A stretch of DNA of 64,000 nucleotides from assembly GCA_947623455.1 (NCBI GenBank), contig OX392534.1:32176926-32240925 (forward strand). The letters are read 5' to 3'. The notes beneath the pieces are model-generated. The model saw nothing but the letters and a program-made list of their open reading frames with translations. It was not told where the DNA came from and made no database searches. Position 1 is the first letter of the stretch, and every line of letters starts with the position of its first letter. The position numbers and the translations under genes are program-made. The DNA comes from Mimachlamys varia (Eukaryota; Mollusca; Bivalvia; Pectinida; Pectinidae). Shown here in pieces: positions 25,141-37,448 of this stretch.

Positions 25141-25557
25141 CAGTGAGGGGCCGATGGAATCACAATGGCGTACACCTTTGAATATTTGAAAAAAAAAATC
25201 TCTGACCTTGGGGTGAAGGTCACACTGGCCTATTGACAGTGCACTGTGCATCGTCTATGGGTGATGCAGGTATACTTAAGGTTTTATCAATATATCTTCA
25301 ACGGTTAAAAAGTTATCGCCAAGACGCGAATTTTTGAAAAATTCGCCCTTATTTGACCTCCGACCGTGAGGTCAAGTTCACAGTGACATAATGATAGTGC
25401 ACTGCACATCTGCTTTAGGTGATGCATGTATACTGCAAGTTTCATCAATATATCTTCAATGGTTTAGAAGTTATGGCTTGGGAAAGAATTATTAGAAGAA
25501 CCAGAACTGGTACTAATACAATATGTCTCCCTTCATACGAAGGGGGAGACATACTTA
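25140..25557 (+). mobile_element. Dispersed repeat ending in a GTCTCCCTTC hairpin
   Basis: Two internal copies of a unit with gtcac/gtgcactg, ggtgatgcatgtatact and atcaatatatcttcaa, followed by a terminal hairpin tatgtctcccttc / gaagggggagacata (25,522-25,553). A partial inverted relative lies at 26,735-26,895. The 82-residue frame over it is not a gene. Confidence 0.6.
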
Positions 25558-25669
25558 ATACACTGATAAGAGTTGAAAACAATAGCGGAAAATATATATA
25601 CACTGTAATTAAGCATTATTGGAATTCTGAAGCCATCAAGCCTTTTCTAGTGTTGGGTTTATACTAGAG

Positions 25670-26734
25670 TAAACAGTTACTTTGGGGCAGGTTCAATATT
25701 ACAATGTTCAACATTTCAAAGCTATAGGTCGTTGCTTTTTCTCATTCACAATATACCGAAAGGAAATCTTGATTCATTTTGGTTGAACCTGATAAACAAA
25801 TAAAGGAGGGCGTAGTATGGATCCTTGCTAAACACCTATAACAGTATCTTAGTACGATGTGATAGTGTTCGCCATATCTACAATTCAATATCGTTCACAA
25901 TTTAATTAATAGCGCTTTTGCAAAAAAACAAAAATTGAAGATAATTACTGGGTAGAATACTTAATAAGAATCTTATCATTTTAAAATAACATTGCATTTC
26001 TCTGTATATAATGAATCCTTACAAATATAAAGTGAAAATGATATCACAATAAAACTTGTTAGCTGAAGGTGGAAAGCAAACAATGTTTTTAAATGAAATT
26101 CGATCATTATTCATGTATTGTAGGCCATATAATTATATGTACAAATAAATGGGATGACATGCTTCACAATACTGTTTATTGGTAAACTGACACCCAGTTA
26201 ACTATTTGCTATTCATCAAAAAAAAACTCATTGTTGATGTATTAAGCTGTGTTCACCATTCAATTACATAACGGAGTGGAGGTAAAACGCGGCAAATATT
26301 TCCGCACTGTACAGCAGTATTTACATTTGCTATGCATTCTTCCATTGTAACACAAATTAAGGTTCAACAAGCCCCCTAAAACACGCAAAAGTCACTTTTT
26401 CATTTTAACCCCCATGTTAGTAAAATTCTACATGGTGTAAGATCTTATCATAAATCAGAATATATCTATGTAATTTGTATATATATATATCGAACTTGTA
26501 TATAGGTTATTTAAAGGTACATAACTAGGTCAACGTAGTCAATACTAAGGCATTAAATCTAATGTCTTCATTAAATTAGCTCACCGTACTTATAACATCC
26601 CAATCTCTTCAGCGATACAATCACAATATAAACACATATCAACTAAACTGAAAAAGTATGTAATATCTATAATTGTTGCCAACACTACGAACAGTTGTGG
26701 TCTATGACGTATACCAGTAACCGTACGCTGGCCG
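25670..26734. other. Intergenic AT-rich DNA
   Basis: I see no exon, RNA gene or clear element in this stretch. Confidence 0.5.
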
Positions 26735-26895
26735 TAGTTATGTTTCCGAATGAAGGGAGACGTATAGTATTAGTGGTTTTTTTCTGGTTGTCGTTTTTCT
26801 GGTTCTTTTCGTTTGTACCAGCCATAACGTCAAAACCGCCGAAGATGTCTTGACGGAACTGGCAGTACACTTACATCACCAAACGCCAGTGTGCA
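26735..26895 (-). mobile_element. Fragment of the GTCTCCCTTC-hairpin repeat, inverted
   Basis: The minus strand shows the same order as 25,400-25,560 (cgtcaagacatcttcggcgg, gccataac, aatac..acgtctcccttcattcgg). Translated frames of the two copies share NTI.LPS, showing common descent of the DNA repeat. Confidence 0.55.
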
Positions 26896-26928
26896 ATGCA
26901 CTGTTTTTAATGTCACTGTCACCTTGAC

Positions 26929-27056
26929 CTCGTATCGTAGTATCGTGATATCGTATCGTAGTATCGCCATATCGTATCGTAGTATCGTGATATCGTACCG
27001 TACTGTCGTGATATCGTATCGTGGTCTCGTCATATCGCAATATCGTTATATCGCGT
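26929..27056. repeat. 21-bp tandem repeat (atcgtagtatcgtgatatcgt)
   Basis: Five clear 21-bp units, then decayed ATCG-rich units. 21 is a multiple of three, so frames on both strands remain open (SYRSIVI and RYDITIL repeats), without coding meaning. Confidence 0.88.
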
Positions 27057-27114
27057 TGTATAAAACGAAGCGATATTACGATGTCTCGAATCAGTCACCA
27101 TTTTAATGTCATAA

Positions 27115-27380
27115 TAATTTACTAAACCTCAAGGTCATTCGACCAAAGGCCAATTTTTTTCATCTCTTAACTGATAAATATTTGATTATAACATTTTGAA
27201 GCAACGATAGTCAGAATCAAACAAGGTATCAATTATCCACACCTAAGGTCATCGAATCAAAGGTCAAGGTCATATTGTACATCTCTTAACCACTAAACAT
27301 TTTTATAAAATTATGAAATGATTGGTTGGTCGGTATCAAGCAAGGTGTCAAATTAAACTATTTGGGTCAGATAAAATAGT
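27115..27380. repeat. AAGGTCA-rich degenerate repeat block 2
   Basis: Two units with aaggtca, catctcttaac, agtcagaatcaaacaaggt and a trailing caaggtgtcaaa, the reverse sense of block 1. Confidence 0.65.
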
Positions 27381-27989
27381 TGAGTCCTTCCTGACCTGTC
27401 AGTGGTGTTGTTTTGTATACAATGGATTTTGAAATCTCTAAGCATCATTTCCGACTAAAGGGTCAGTTTTCAGCATTTCTGTTGTATTCCTATATTCAGT
27501 TAGAACTTGTTCATGTATGTATTTTATAATGCAGGAGTAGGCATTACCTCAAATATTTAAGTCAAATAAATGCTAGGATATTCTGATGAAAATAAAATGT
27601 GTGCAATGCGTTCTAGAACATCTTGTCCGTTAACGGGGAGACGTACTTATTGTTCAAAAAAACAAATCTCCAGTTTATAATTTTTCTGTCCATATCGTCA
27701 GATTTACGCACTCGACAGATTCACTCACATCGTATACACGGGAGACCGTCCTAAATGACATTAGCTGTTACCAAACTGATTCACACGGGCTCTGAGTACT
27801 CATCCATTCTGTATAGTATGATTCCAGCAGTGATTCAAAAATCCAACACACGATGTGTCGACTTAATGAATATTAAAACAGGCATTTTTTAGAATAGCTT
27901 GAGATCAATAAAACTGACTATAATAAACGTAAATATCAAATATGGTTTTATTATATCATCCATTCGAATAAAGGGTTTAGTTAGGTTTT

Positions 27990-28205
27990 ATTGTTTTTGC
28001 GTCCTGATAATAGCCAAGATCATATAGGACGGTCTCTTGGTGTATGCCATGCGAAAGTGAATGTGTATTTGGGAGGATGTGATATGTTCGTGTAAGCCTC
28101 CTTCCTATAGTCTGGATCTTTTGCCGGTTTGTAGTGCTACCACATTGAAGTTTACTGCCGGGGACCCACAGCAGAACACCCCAACCAGGTCATATTGTAT
28201 TAGTA
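27990..28205 (+). mobile_element. Dispersed ACGTCCT-type element, 5' part, abutting the 21-bp array
   Basis: ttgcgtcctgataatagcca, tatttgggaggatgtgatat, gtgctaccacattgaagttt and gcagaacaccccaaccaggt follow the order of the fuller copy at 36,628-37,090. The array starts where that copy would continue with actgacaacg. Confidence 0.7.
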
Positions 28206-31200
28206 ATGTTCTTCTGGTTCTCCTTGAACTACTTCTGGTTCTTCTTGTACTATTTCTGGTTCTCCTTGTACTACTTCTGGTTCTTCTTGTACTACTTCTG
28301 GTTCTCCTTGTACTACTTCTGGTTCTTCTTGTACTACTTCTGGTTCTCCTTGTACTACTTCTGGTTCTCCTTGTACTACTTCTGGTTCTCCTTGTACTAC
28401 TTCTGGTCCTTCTTGTACTACTTCTGGTTCTCCTTGTACTACTTCTGGTTCTCCTTGTACTACTTCTGGTTCTTCTTGTACTACTTCTGGTCCTTCTTGT
28501 ACTACTTTTGGTTCTCCTTGTACTACTTCTGGTCCTTCTTGTACTACTTCTGGTTCTTCTTGTACTACTTCGGGTCCTTCTTGTACTACTTCTGGTTCTT
28601 CTTGTACTACTTCTGGTCCTTCTTGTACTACTTCTTGTCCTTCTTGTACTACTTCTTGTCCTTCTTGTACTACTTCTGGTTCTCCTTGTACTACTTCTGG
28701 TCCTTCTTGTACTACTTCTGGTTCTCCTTGTACTACTTCTGGTCCTTCTTGTACTACTTCTGGTTCTCCTTGTACTACTTCTGGTTCTTCTTGTACTACT
28801 TCTGGTTCTTCTTGTACTACTTCTGGTTCTCCTTGTACTACTTCTGGTTCTTCTTGTACTACTTCTGGTCCTTCTTGTACTATTTCTGGTCCTTCTTGTA
28901 TTACTTCTGGTCCTTCTTGTACTACTTCTGGTCCTTCTTGTACTACTTCTGGTCCTTCTTGTACTACTTCTGGTTCTCCTTGTACTACTTATGGTTCTTC
29001 TTGTACTACTTCTAGTCCTTCTTGTACTACTTCTGGTCCTTCTTGTACTACTTCTGGTTCTTCTTGTACTACTTCTGGTCCTTCTTGTACTACTTCTGGT
29101 TCTCCTTGTACTACTTCTGGTCCTTCTTGTACTACTTCTGGTCCTTCTTGTACTACTTCTGGTTCTTCTTGTACTACTTCTGGTCCTTCTTGTACTACTT
29201 CTGGTTCTCCTTGTACTACTTCTGGTTATCCTTGTACTACTTCCGGTTCTTCTTGTACTACTTCTGGTTCTCCTTGTACTACTTCTGGTTCTCCTTGTAC
29301 TTCTCCTGGTTCTCCTTGTACTACTTCTGGTCCTTCTTGAACTACTTCTGGTTCTTCTTGTACTACTTCTGGTCCCTCTTGTACTACTTCTGGTTCTTCT
29401 TGTACTACTTCTGGTCCTTCTTGTACTACTTCTGGTTCTTCTTGTACTACTTCTGGTTCTCCTTGTACTACTTCTGGTCCTTCTTGTACTACTTCTGGTC
29501 CTTCTTGTACTACTTCTGGTTCTCCTTGTTCTACTTCTGGTTCTTCTTGTACTACTTCTGGTTCTCCTTGTACTACTTCTGGTTCTCCTTGTACTACTTC
29601 TGGTTCTCCTTGTACTACTTCTGGTTCTCCTTGTACTACTTCTGGTCCTTCTTGTACTACTTCTGGTTCTCCTTGTACTACTTCTGGTTCTTCTTGTACT
29701 ACTTCTGGTTCTCCTTGTACTTCTTCTGGTTCTCCTTGTACTACTTCTGGTTCTTCTTGTACTACTTCTGGTCCTTCTTGTACTACTTCTGGTTCTTCTT
29801 GTACTACTTCTGGTTCTCCTTGTACTACTTCTGGTCCTTCTTGTACTACTTCTGGTTCTTCTTGTACTACTTCTGGTTCTTCTTGTACTACTTCTGGTTC
29901 TCCTTGTACTACTTCTGGTCCTTCTTGTACTACTTCTGGTCCTTCTTGTACTACTTCTGGTTCTCCTTGTACTACTTCTGGTTCTCCTTGTACTACTTCT
30001 GGTTCTCCTTGTACTACTTCTGGTCCTTCTTGTACTACTTCTGGTTCTTCTTGTACTACTTCTTGTTCTCCTTGTACTACTTCTGGTTCTCCTTGAACTA
30101 CTTCTGGTTCTTCTTGTACTACTTCTGGTCCTTCTTGTACTACTTCTGGTTCTTCTTGTACTACTTCTGGTTCTCCTTGAACGACTTCTGGTTCTTCTTG
30201 TACTACTTCTGGTTCTCCTCGTACTACTTCTGGTTCTTCTTGTACTACTTCTTGTTCTCCTTGTACTACTTCTTGTTCTCCTTGTACTACTTCTTGTTCT
30301 CCTTGTACTACTTCTTGTTCTCCTTGTACTACTTCTGGTTCTCCTTGAACTACTTCTGGTTCTTCTTGTACTACTTCTTGTTCTCCTTGTACTACTTCTG
30401 GTTCTCCTTGAACTACTTCTGGTTCTTCTTGTACTACTTCTGGTTCTCCTTGAACTACTTCTGGTTCTTCTTGTACTACTTCTGGTTCTCCTTGTACTAC
30501 TTTTGGTTCTCCTTGTACTACTTCTGGTTCTTCTTGTACTACTTCTTGTTCTCCTTGTACTACTTCTGGTTCTCCTTGAACTACTTCTGGTTCTTCTTGT
30601 ACTACTTCTGGTTCTCCTTGTACTACTTCTGGTTCTTCTTGTACTACTTCTGGTTCTCCTTGTACTTCTTCTGGTTCTCCTTGTACTACTTCTGGTTCTT
30701 CTTGTACTACTTCTGGTCCTTCTTGTACTACTTCTGGTTCTTCTTGTACTACTTCTGGTTCTCCTTGTACTACTTCTGGTCCTTCTTGTACTACTTCTGG
30801 TTCTTCTTGTACTACTTCTGGTTCTTCTTGTACTACTTCTGGTTCTCCTTGTACTACTTCTGGTCCTTCTTGTACTACTTCTGGTCCTTCTTGTACTACA
30901 TCTGGTTCTCCTTGTACTACTTCTGGTTCTCCTTGTACTACTTCTGGTTCTCCTTGTACTACTTCTGGTCCTTCTTGTACTACTTCTGGTTCTTCTTGTA
31001 CTACTTCTTGTTCTCCTTGTACTACTTCTGGTTCTCCTTGAACTACTTCTGGTTCTTCTTGTACTACTTCTGGTCCTTCTTGTACTACTTCTGGTTCTTC
31101 TTGTACTACTTCTGGTTCTCCTTGAACGACTTCTGGTTCTTCTTGTACTACTTCTGGTTCTCCTCGTACTACTTCTGGTTCTTCTTGTACTACTTCTTGT

Positions 31201-34200
31201 TCTCCTTGTACTACTTCTTGTTCTCCTTGTACTACTTCTGGTTCTCCTTGTACTACTTCTTGTTCTCCTTGTACTACTTCTTGTTCTCCTTGTACTACTT
31301 CTGGTTCTCCTTGTACTACTTCTGGTTCTCCTTGTACTACTTCTGGTCCTTCTTGTACTACTTCTGGTTCTTCTTGTACTACTTCTTGTTCTCCTTGTAC
31401 TACTTCTGGTTCTCCTTGAACTACTTCTGGTTCTTCTTGTACTACTTCTGGTTCTCCTTGAACTACTTCTGGTTCTTCTTGTACTACTTCTGGTTCTCCT
31501 TGTACTACTTTTGGTTCTCCTTGTACTACTTCTGGTTCTTCTTGTACTACTTCTTGTTCTCCTTGTACTACTTCTGGTTCTCCTTGAACTACTTCTGGTT
31601 CTTCTTGTACTACTTCTGGTCCTTCTTGTACTACTTCTGGTCCTTCTTGTACTACTTCTGGTCCTTCTTGTACTACTTCTGGTTCTCCTTGTACTACTTC
31701 TGGTTCTCCTTGAACTACTTCTGGTTCTCCTTGTACTACTTCTTGTTCTCCTTGTACTACTTCTGGTTCTCCTTGAACTACTTCTGGTTCTTCTTGTACT
31801 ACTTCTTGTTCTCCTTGTACTACTTCTGGTTCTCCTTGAACTACTTCTGGTTCTTCTTGTACTACTTCTGGTCCCTCTTGTACTACTTCTGGTTCTTCTT
31901 GTACTACTTCTGGTCCTTCTTGTACTACTTCTGGTTCTTCTTGTACTACTTCTGGTTCTCCTTGTACTACTTCTGGTCCTTCTTGTACTACTTCTGGTCC
32001 TTCTTGTACTACTTCTGGTTCTCCTTGTACTACTTCTGGTTCTTCTTGTACTACTTCTGGTCCTCCTTGTACTACTTCTGGTTCTCCTTGTACTACTTCT
32101 GGTTCTCCTTGTACTACTTCTGGTCCTTCTTGTACTACTTCTGGTTCTCCTTGTACTACTTCTGGTTCTTCTTGTACTACTTCTGGTTCTCCTTGTACTT
32201 CTTCTGGTTCTCCTTGTACTACTTCTGGTTCTTCTTGTACTACTTCTGGTCCTTCTTGTACTACTTCTGGTTCTTCTTGTACTACTTCTGGTTCTCCTTG
32301 TACTACTTCTGGTCCTTCTTGTACTACTTCTGGTTCTTCTTGTACTACTTCTGGTTCTTCTTGTACTACTTCTGGTTCTCCTTGTACTACTTCTGGTCCT
32401 TCTTGTACTACTTCTGGTCCTTCTTGTACTACTTCTGGTTCTCCTTGTACTACTTCTGGTTCTCCTTGTACTACTTCTGGTTCTCCTTGTACTACTTCTG
32501 GTCCTTCTTGTACTACTTCTGGTTCTTCTTGTACTACTTCTTGTTCTCCTTGTACTACTTCTGGTCCTTCTTGTACTACTTCTGGTTCTTCTTGTACTAC
32601 TTCTGGTTCTCCTTGTACTACTTCTGGTCCTTCTTGTACTACTTCTGGTCCTTCTTGTACTACTTCTGGTTCTCCTTGTACTACTTCTGGTTCTCCTTGT
32701 ACTACTTCTGGTTCTCCTTGTACTACTTCTGGTCCTTCTTGTACTACTTCTGGTTCTTCTTGTACTACTTCTTGTTCTTCTTGTACTACTTCTGGTTCTT
32801 CTTGTACTACTTCTGGTTCTCCTTGAACGACTTCTGGTTCTTCTTGTACTACTTCTGGTTCTCCTTGTACTACTTCTGGTTCTTCTTGTACTACTTCTTG
32901 TTCTCCTTGTACTACTTCTGGTTCTCCTTGTACTACTTCTTGTTCTCCTTGTACTACTTCTTGTTCTCCTTGTACTACTTCTGGTTCTCCTTGAACTACT
33001 TCTGGTTCTTCTTGTACTACTTCTTGTTCTCCTTGTACTACTTCTGGTTCTCCTTGTACTACTTCTGGTTCTTCTTGTACTACTTCTTGTTCTCCTTGTA
33101 CTACTTCTGGTTCTCCTTGAACTACTTCTGGTCTTCTTGTACTACTTCTGGTCCTTCTTGTACTACTTCTGGTCCTTCTTGTACTACTTCTGGTCCTTCT
33201 TGTACTACTTCTGGTTCTCCTTGTACTACTTCTGGTTCTCCTTGAACTACTTCTGGTTCTCCTTGTACTACTTCTTGTTCTCCTTGTACTACTTCTGGTT
33301 CTCCTTGAACTACTTCTGGTTCTTCTTGTACTACTTCTTGTTCTCCTTGTACTACTTCTGGTTCTCCTTGAACTACTTCTGGTTCTTCTTGTACTACTTC
33401 TGGTTCTCCTTGAACTACTTCTGGTTCTTCTTGTACTACTTCTGGTTCTCCTTGTACTACTTTTGGTTCTTCTTGTACTACTTCTTGTTCTCCTTGTACT
33501 ACTTCTGGTTCTTCTTGTACTACTTCTGGTCCTTCTTGTTCTACTTCTGGTTCTCCTTGTACTACTTCTGGTTCTCCTTGTACTACTTCTGGTTATTCTT
33601 GTACTACTTCTGGTTCTCCTTGTACTACTTCTGGTCCTTCTTGTACTACTTCTGGTTCTTCTTGTACTACTTCTGGTTCTCCTTGTACTACTTCTGGTTC
33701 TTCTTGTACTACTTCTGGTTCTTCTTGTACTACTTCTGGTTCTCCTTGTACTACTTCTGGTTCTTCTTGTACTACTTCTGGTTCTCCTTGTACTACTTCT
33801 GGTCCTTCTTGTACTACTTCTGGTCCTTCTTGTACTACTTCTGGTCCTTCTTGTACTACTTCTGGTCCTCCTTGTACTACTTCTGGTTCTTCTTGTACTA
33901 CTTCTGGTCCTCCTTGTACTACTTCTGGTTCTTCTTGTACTACTTCTGGTCCTTCTTGTACTACTTCTGGTCCTTCTTGTACTACTTCTGGTCCTTCTTG
34001 TACTACTTCTGGTTCTTCTTGTACTACTTCTGGTCCTTCTTGTACTACTTCTGGTTCTTCTTGTACTACTACTGGTCCTTCTTGTACTACTTCTGGTCCT
34101 TCTTGTACTACTTCTGGTTCTTCTTGTACTACTTCTGGTCCTTCTTGTACTACTTCTGGTCCTTCTTGTACTACTTCTGGTCCTTCTTGTACTACTTCTG

Positions 34201-34355
34201 GTTCTTCTTGTACTACTTCTGGTTCTTCTTGTACTACTTCTGGTCCTTCTTGTACTACTTCTGGTCCTTCTTGTACTACTTCTGGTTCTTCTTGTACTAC
34301 TTCTGGTTCTCCTTAAACTACTTCTGGTCCTTCTTGTACTACTTCTGGTTCTCCT
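28206..34355. repeat. 21-bp minisatellite, about 293 units, with higher-order repeats
   Basis: Unit ggttctccttgtactacttc plus t, with variants ggttcttc, ggtccttc and tgttctcc. Only one indel is apparent in 6.1 kb (a lost base at about 33,132, cttctggtcttcttg). Marker variants repeat at 945 bp (45 units: ttcttctgg at 29,721 and 30,666; acgacttctgg at 30,181 and 31,126) and 1,533 bp (73 units: 30,666 to 32,199). Since 21 is a multiple of three, several frames are open for thousands of bases on both strands: LLVLLVL and YYFWFSL on plus, EVVQGEP and RRTRSST on minus. The Thr/Ser/Pro/Cys frame (TTSGSPC), the only one that resembles a secreted mucin, is broken by TGA in every ccttgaacta unit. I call the array non-coding. 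Confidence 0.95.
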
Positions 34356-34439
34356 AATAATTCCTGTCAAAGGCCATTACTTCTAAACCGTAGAAGTTAC
34401 TATGGCGACACTTGCAGTATATTTACATCATTCAAAGGG

Positions 34440-35010
34440 AATGTGAAGTGATTTGTTGTTATGTCTTTGCAACCTTGATCTTTCAAAGGTCAAATAATGT
34501 GAATTTTCGTTTTTCCAATTGTTTTGCCCGGGTGATACATTTTGAGTCATTAAAGATTTTTAGTATACCTACATTGCACATAGGCAATATTCAGTGTAGT
34601 GTAATAAGGTCATTGTGTCCTTTAAAAAGGCAGAGCTGGGAAATATCCGATTATTTAAAACATTCAATGGTGTATGTCAAGGCATACTGGCGGTCCCTCA
34701 CTGTGTGTAATAACATGTAATAACACTCGGATCAAAGGTCAAGTTCAGGTATTAAATAATCAATGTCTGCAAATCAAAAGTCAAGTTCGGGTATTTAATT
34801 ATCAATGTCAGCAAATGTCAAGGTCAAATTTTACATTTCTTATCTACTTACGATTTGGTTATGACAGTATAAAGCAAAGTTTGTCAGAATCAAACAAAGT
34901 CACCGGATCAAAGTTCAAGGTCCATTTTTTCATCTTTTAACTGCTTAGCTGTTTGTTATGACATTAATGGAGCTTATTAAGTCCATATCAAACAAGGTGT
35001 CAAAACGTAT
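34440..35010. repeat. AAGGTCA-rich degenerate repeat block 3
   Basis: Repeated atcaaaggtcaagttcaggt, aaatgtcaaggtcaaatttt, agaatcaaacaaagtc and a final aaggtgtcaaaac. It is related to blocks 1 and 2. The short ORFs are not genes. Confidence 0.6.
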
Positions 35011-35029
35011 GTCTGTGTTGAAATAAATA

Positions 35030-35195
35030 AGAGAATACAGAAGCGTTAACAAAATCATAATCCAAACTCAAAATCGATTACACCAGGGGCAAAATATGAA
35101 CCAAGGAAATATTTACATGGAGACTCTTGTTAAAGTACAAGAGAATAAGACCAGGTGTTCTGGAAGAGTAAGCGTATTCTGCTTCATCGACGACA
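35030..35195 (-). mobile_element. Retroelement 3'-end fragment
   Basis: The reverse complement matches 44,115-44,275 and 38,870-39,000: gcttactcttccagaacacc, ctggtcttattctcttg, tttgccc and atcgattttgagtttggat. The shared upstream part is the tail of the reverse-transcriptase frame seen at 40,180-40,850. Confidence 0.55.
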
Positions 35196-35199
35196 ACCG

Positions 35200-36430
35200 C
35201 CAATTTAAGGTAAGAGATTATAGCGGGGTCCTTCCTAGTGTGTCAGTGTTCTAGGTTTGCTTAAACTTTGTATGCAATATGATGTCATTGAAAACTCTAT
35301 CCATGCATCATTTCCAACTACACGGCCAGTTATAAGGAATATTGTATTGGTCCACACTGCTATTTGAACTTGTTCGCGTGTCTATTTTATAATTTAGCAG
35401 TTCCTCTAATAAGGTCAAATAGATGCTAAGATACAGTATTCTGTTTTCTTGAAACCTGCAGCTCGAAACTTTTAAAGGGGAGACATAAGCATTTGTACAC
35501 TAAAGCAAATATCTAACCTCGTATCATATATGTATCGGGAAATTTCTTAGGTCAAGACCGAACGAAATTAATTATTCATGGCATTGCTGAGTGGAAAAAC
35601 TGAAGCGTGATGTGGCGTCACCATAAAACAGGTAACGTCTGTTGTCAATCAGTTATACATCATAAATCGTGTTATTTTTGCACAAATCACTCAACAACCG
35701 TTTCGAGTCTTTGCTTCTTATTACAATAAGTAACAATCCTAACAATGTAAATACATATTAGACATTAATTTTTCAAATCGGAAACATCAAACAGTAACGT
35801 AAACAATACATGACGCGAAAGATGAAATCACAAGATAACACAAGACTTCCACAGAAGTGGATCTTATCTACTGTGCGGCCAGCGATACAGAACGCTTTAT
35901 AATTAATAAATCTTTTTCAAATCACACAAAATTCATAGAGGGCCTATGGAACTCCTACAAAAATATGTGTTTCTACTTCAATTGTTATTTCATAATAACA
36001 TTGAACTTGGTATTTGGCCTCCAATCTGAAGGGAAGTCCAAAGCAATGTTTTTCACTAAGGAAACATTGTATGTAGATTGAGTTTAATCAAGGAAACGCA
36101 AGTTATCACACGAAAGCATTTGATGGAATGACGCAACTGACGACGCCGACAAAATGATCCCCTGGCCAGTTTAATTACAAAGTACAAATTTAAGTAATGT
36201 AGCATTCTCAATATATAATGTTATCTTTATCTTAAATCTATGCACGACTAATTAAGTGTTAAGCCTGCAATAACATTCTACCAAATGGATTTAGATGAAA
36301 TAAATGTCTTACCCCGAACGTTGTGCTTAGGTTATATTAAGTCAATGAAGGCGCCATCAATAAAAATGGACCTCAGGGTTTTTCGGGTGTATAAGATGGT
36401 TTATCCCTATGTGAAAAAGTTCCCAAAATT
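35200..36430. other. Intergenic AT-rich DNA
   Basis: No supported exon. The 74-residue frame at 35,857-36,081 has no recognisable motif and no splice or start context favouring it. Confidence 0.45.
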
Positions 36431-36545
36431 TAGTTGGTTGGTTGATTGTTTTTACGTCCTATTAACAGCCAGTGTCATTTAAGGACGGCCTCCCAGTGCA
36501 TGCGATGTGTGTTGAAAGCGTGTTTATTTGGGAGGCTGCGGTAAA
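36430..36545 (+). mobile_element. Dispersed ACGTCCTATTAACAGCC element fragment
   Basis: ttggttggttgattgttttt, acgtcctattaacagccagt, gtcatttaaggacggcctcc and tatttgggaggctgcgg. It is the 5' part of the same family as the next element. Confidence 0.7.
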
Positions 36546-36627
36546 AAAAGTTGGAGTCAGGTGATACACAGGCTTTCTAGCATTGCTTAATTAGCACTAA
36601 TGAGTCATAGAAGGATGAATAGGTAAG

Positions 36628-37092
36628 GTTGGATTTTCAACGTCTTACTGACAGCTTAGTTCATTTACAGACAACCACCCGGTGTATGCGATGCGAGTAC
36701 GTGTTCAATGCGTATTTGAGAGGCTGTTGTATGTTCGTATCAGCCTCCTTGTGATAGTCCGAAATGTTTGCTAATTTAAAATGCTACCACACTGAAGTAC
36801 ACAACCAAAAGCCCAAAGTAAAACACCCAAACCCGGGCACATTTTACTGACAACGTGTGAACCAGTCGTTCCACTCCAGTAATGCAGAGCGTCAAACAGG
36901 GAGTACCAACTATTAGTGTTTGAGACTCTGGTATGTCTAGGCCAGGGGACAGAACCGAAAGCCTTCCTTACAAGGGCGGGCGCTCAACTAAAGGCCAAGA
37001 GTGAGGTAGTGCCAATGGACAAATTTGAAAAGAAGAAAGTTGTTGAGAAAGGTGAGAATGGATCCAAACTTTAGTCGCCTTTTACGACCATT
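36628..37092 (+). mobile_element. Dispersed ACGTCCTATT-type element, near-full copy
   Basis: Conserved blocks in order: aacgtcttactgacagctta, tgtatgcgatgcgagtacgt, tatttgagaggctgttgtat, gtgctaccac-like sequence, acaacgtgtgaaccagtcgt, aggccaggggacagaaccga and tagtcgccttttacgacca. The last block ends directly at the hammerhead-bearing repeat. No ORF is seen. Confidence 0.65.
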
Positions 37093-37124
37093 TAATTGGG
37101 GCAGCAGATATGTATGGTACAGTT

Positions 37125-37444
37125 TAACTCGGGACGATTGGTCCACTGTATCTCTTCTCTTGTGTCTTTGAGAGACTGTAAGTCCCCGAGGTTTGCTGTA
37201 ACATACATGTCACGTTTCAATTTAACTTTAATTTTGGTGCAGTTCATTATAATTACATATATGTATTTATCAAACATTTGTATTTTTGTTAATTTATTGA
37301 ATATTGCATGTACTCCCATTCGGGATTTGGACATTACTTTGACTGATTTTGTTTCTACAGTCGCATCCTGGGCTTCACATTTTAGGCCCTTCCTTAACAT
37401 CACCGACGAGTTCTAAAAGAACGAAACATCTGTATGGTGAAGTT
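37125..37444 (+). mobile_element. 320-bp retrozyme-like monomer bounded by hammerhead cleavage sites
   Basis: Two tgtatggt..agtt|t junctions (GUU|U at 37,122-37,125 and 37,442-37,445) lie exactly 320 bp apart. Sequence after each is similar (ctgtatctcttctcttgtgt versus ctgtatcttattactcttgt), so this is a tandem repeat of at least one full monomer and part of a second. The 3' end of the monomer holds a hammerhead motif. This fits metazoan retrozymes or the tandem ends of Penelope-like elements; both are known to carry type I hammerheads. Confidence 0.6.
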
Positions 37445-37448
37445 TGAT
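37399..37448 (+). ncRNA. Type I hammerhead ribozyme-like motif (degraded core)
   Basis: Order: ATCA, CCGACGA, GTTC-taaaa-GAAC (stem II), GAAA, CATC..GAAG (stem III with an A.A mismatch), GUU cleavage triplet, TGAT (stem I partner of ATCA). Compared with the copy at 44,927, stem II covaries (GTCC/GGAC versus GTTC/GAAC) and stem III position 3 covaries (G-C versus T-A). The core has C where CUGANGA needs U4, so activity is doubtful. Confidence 0.6.

Noticed and set aside
28061..34357. 2,098-residue plus-strand ORF (LLVLLVL repeats) and the 1,407-residue YYFWFSL ORF
   Set aside because: They arise from a 21-bp minisatellite whose length is a multiple of three. No start context, domain or exon structure supports them, and the first residues lie in a dispersed repeat.
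29226..34370. 1,714-residue minus-strand ORF (EVVQGEP / RRTRSST repeats)
   Set aside because: Same cause. The frame switches repeat type at the single-base deletion near 33,132, as expected for passive open frames.
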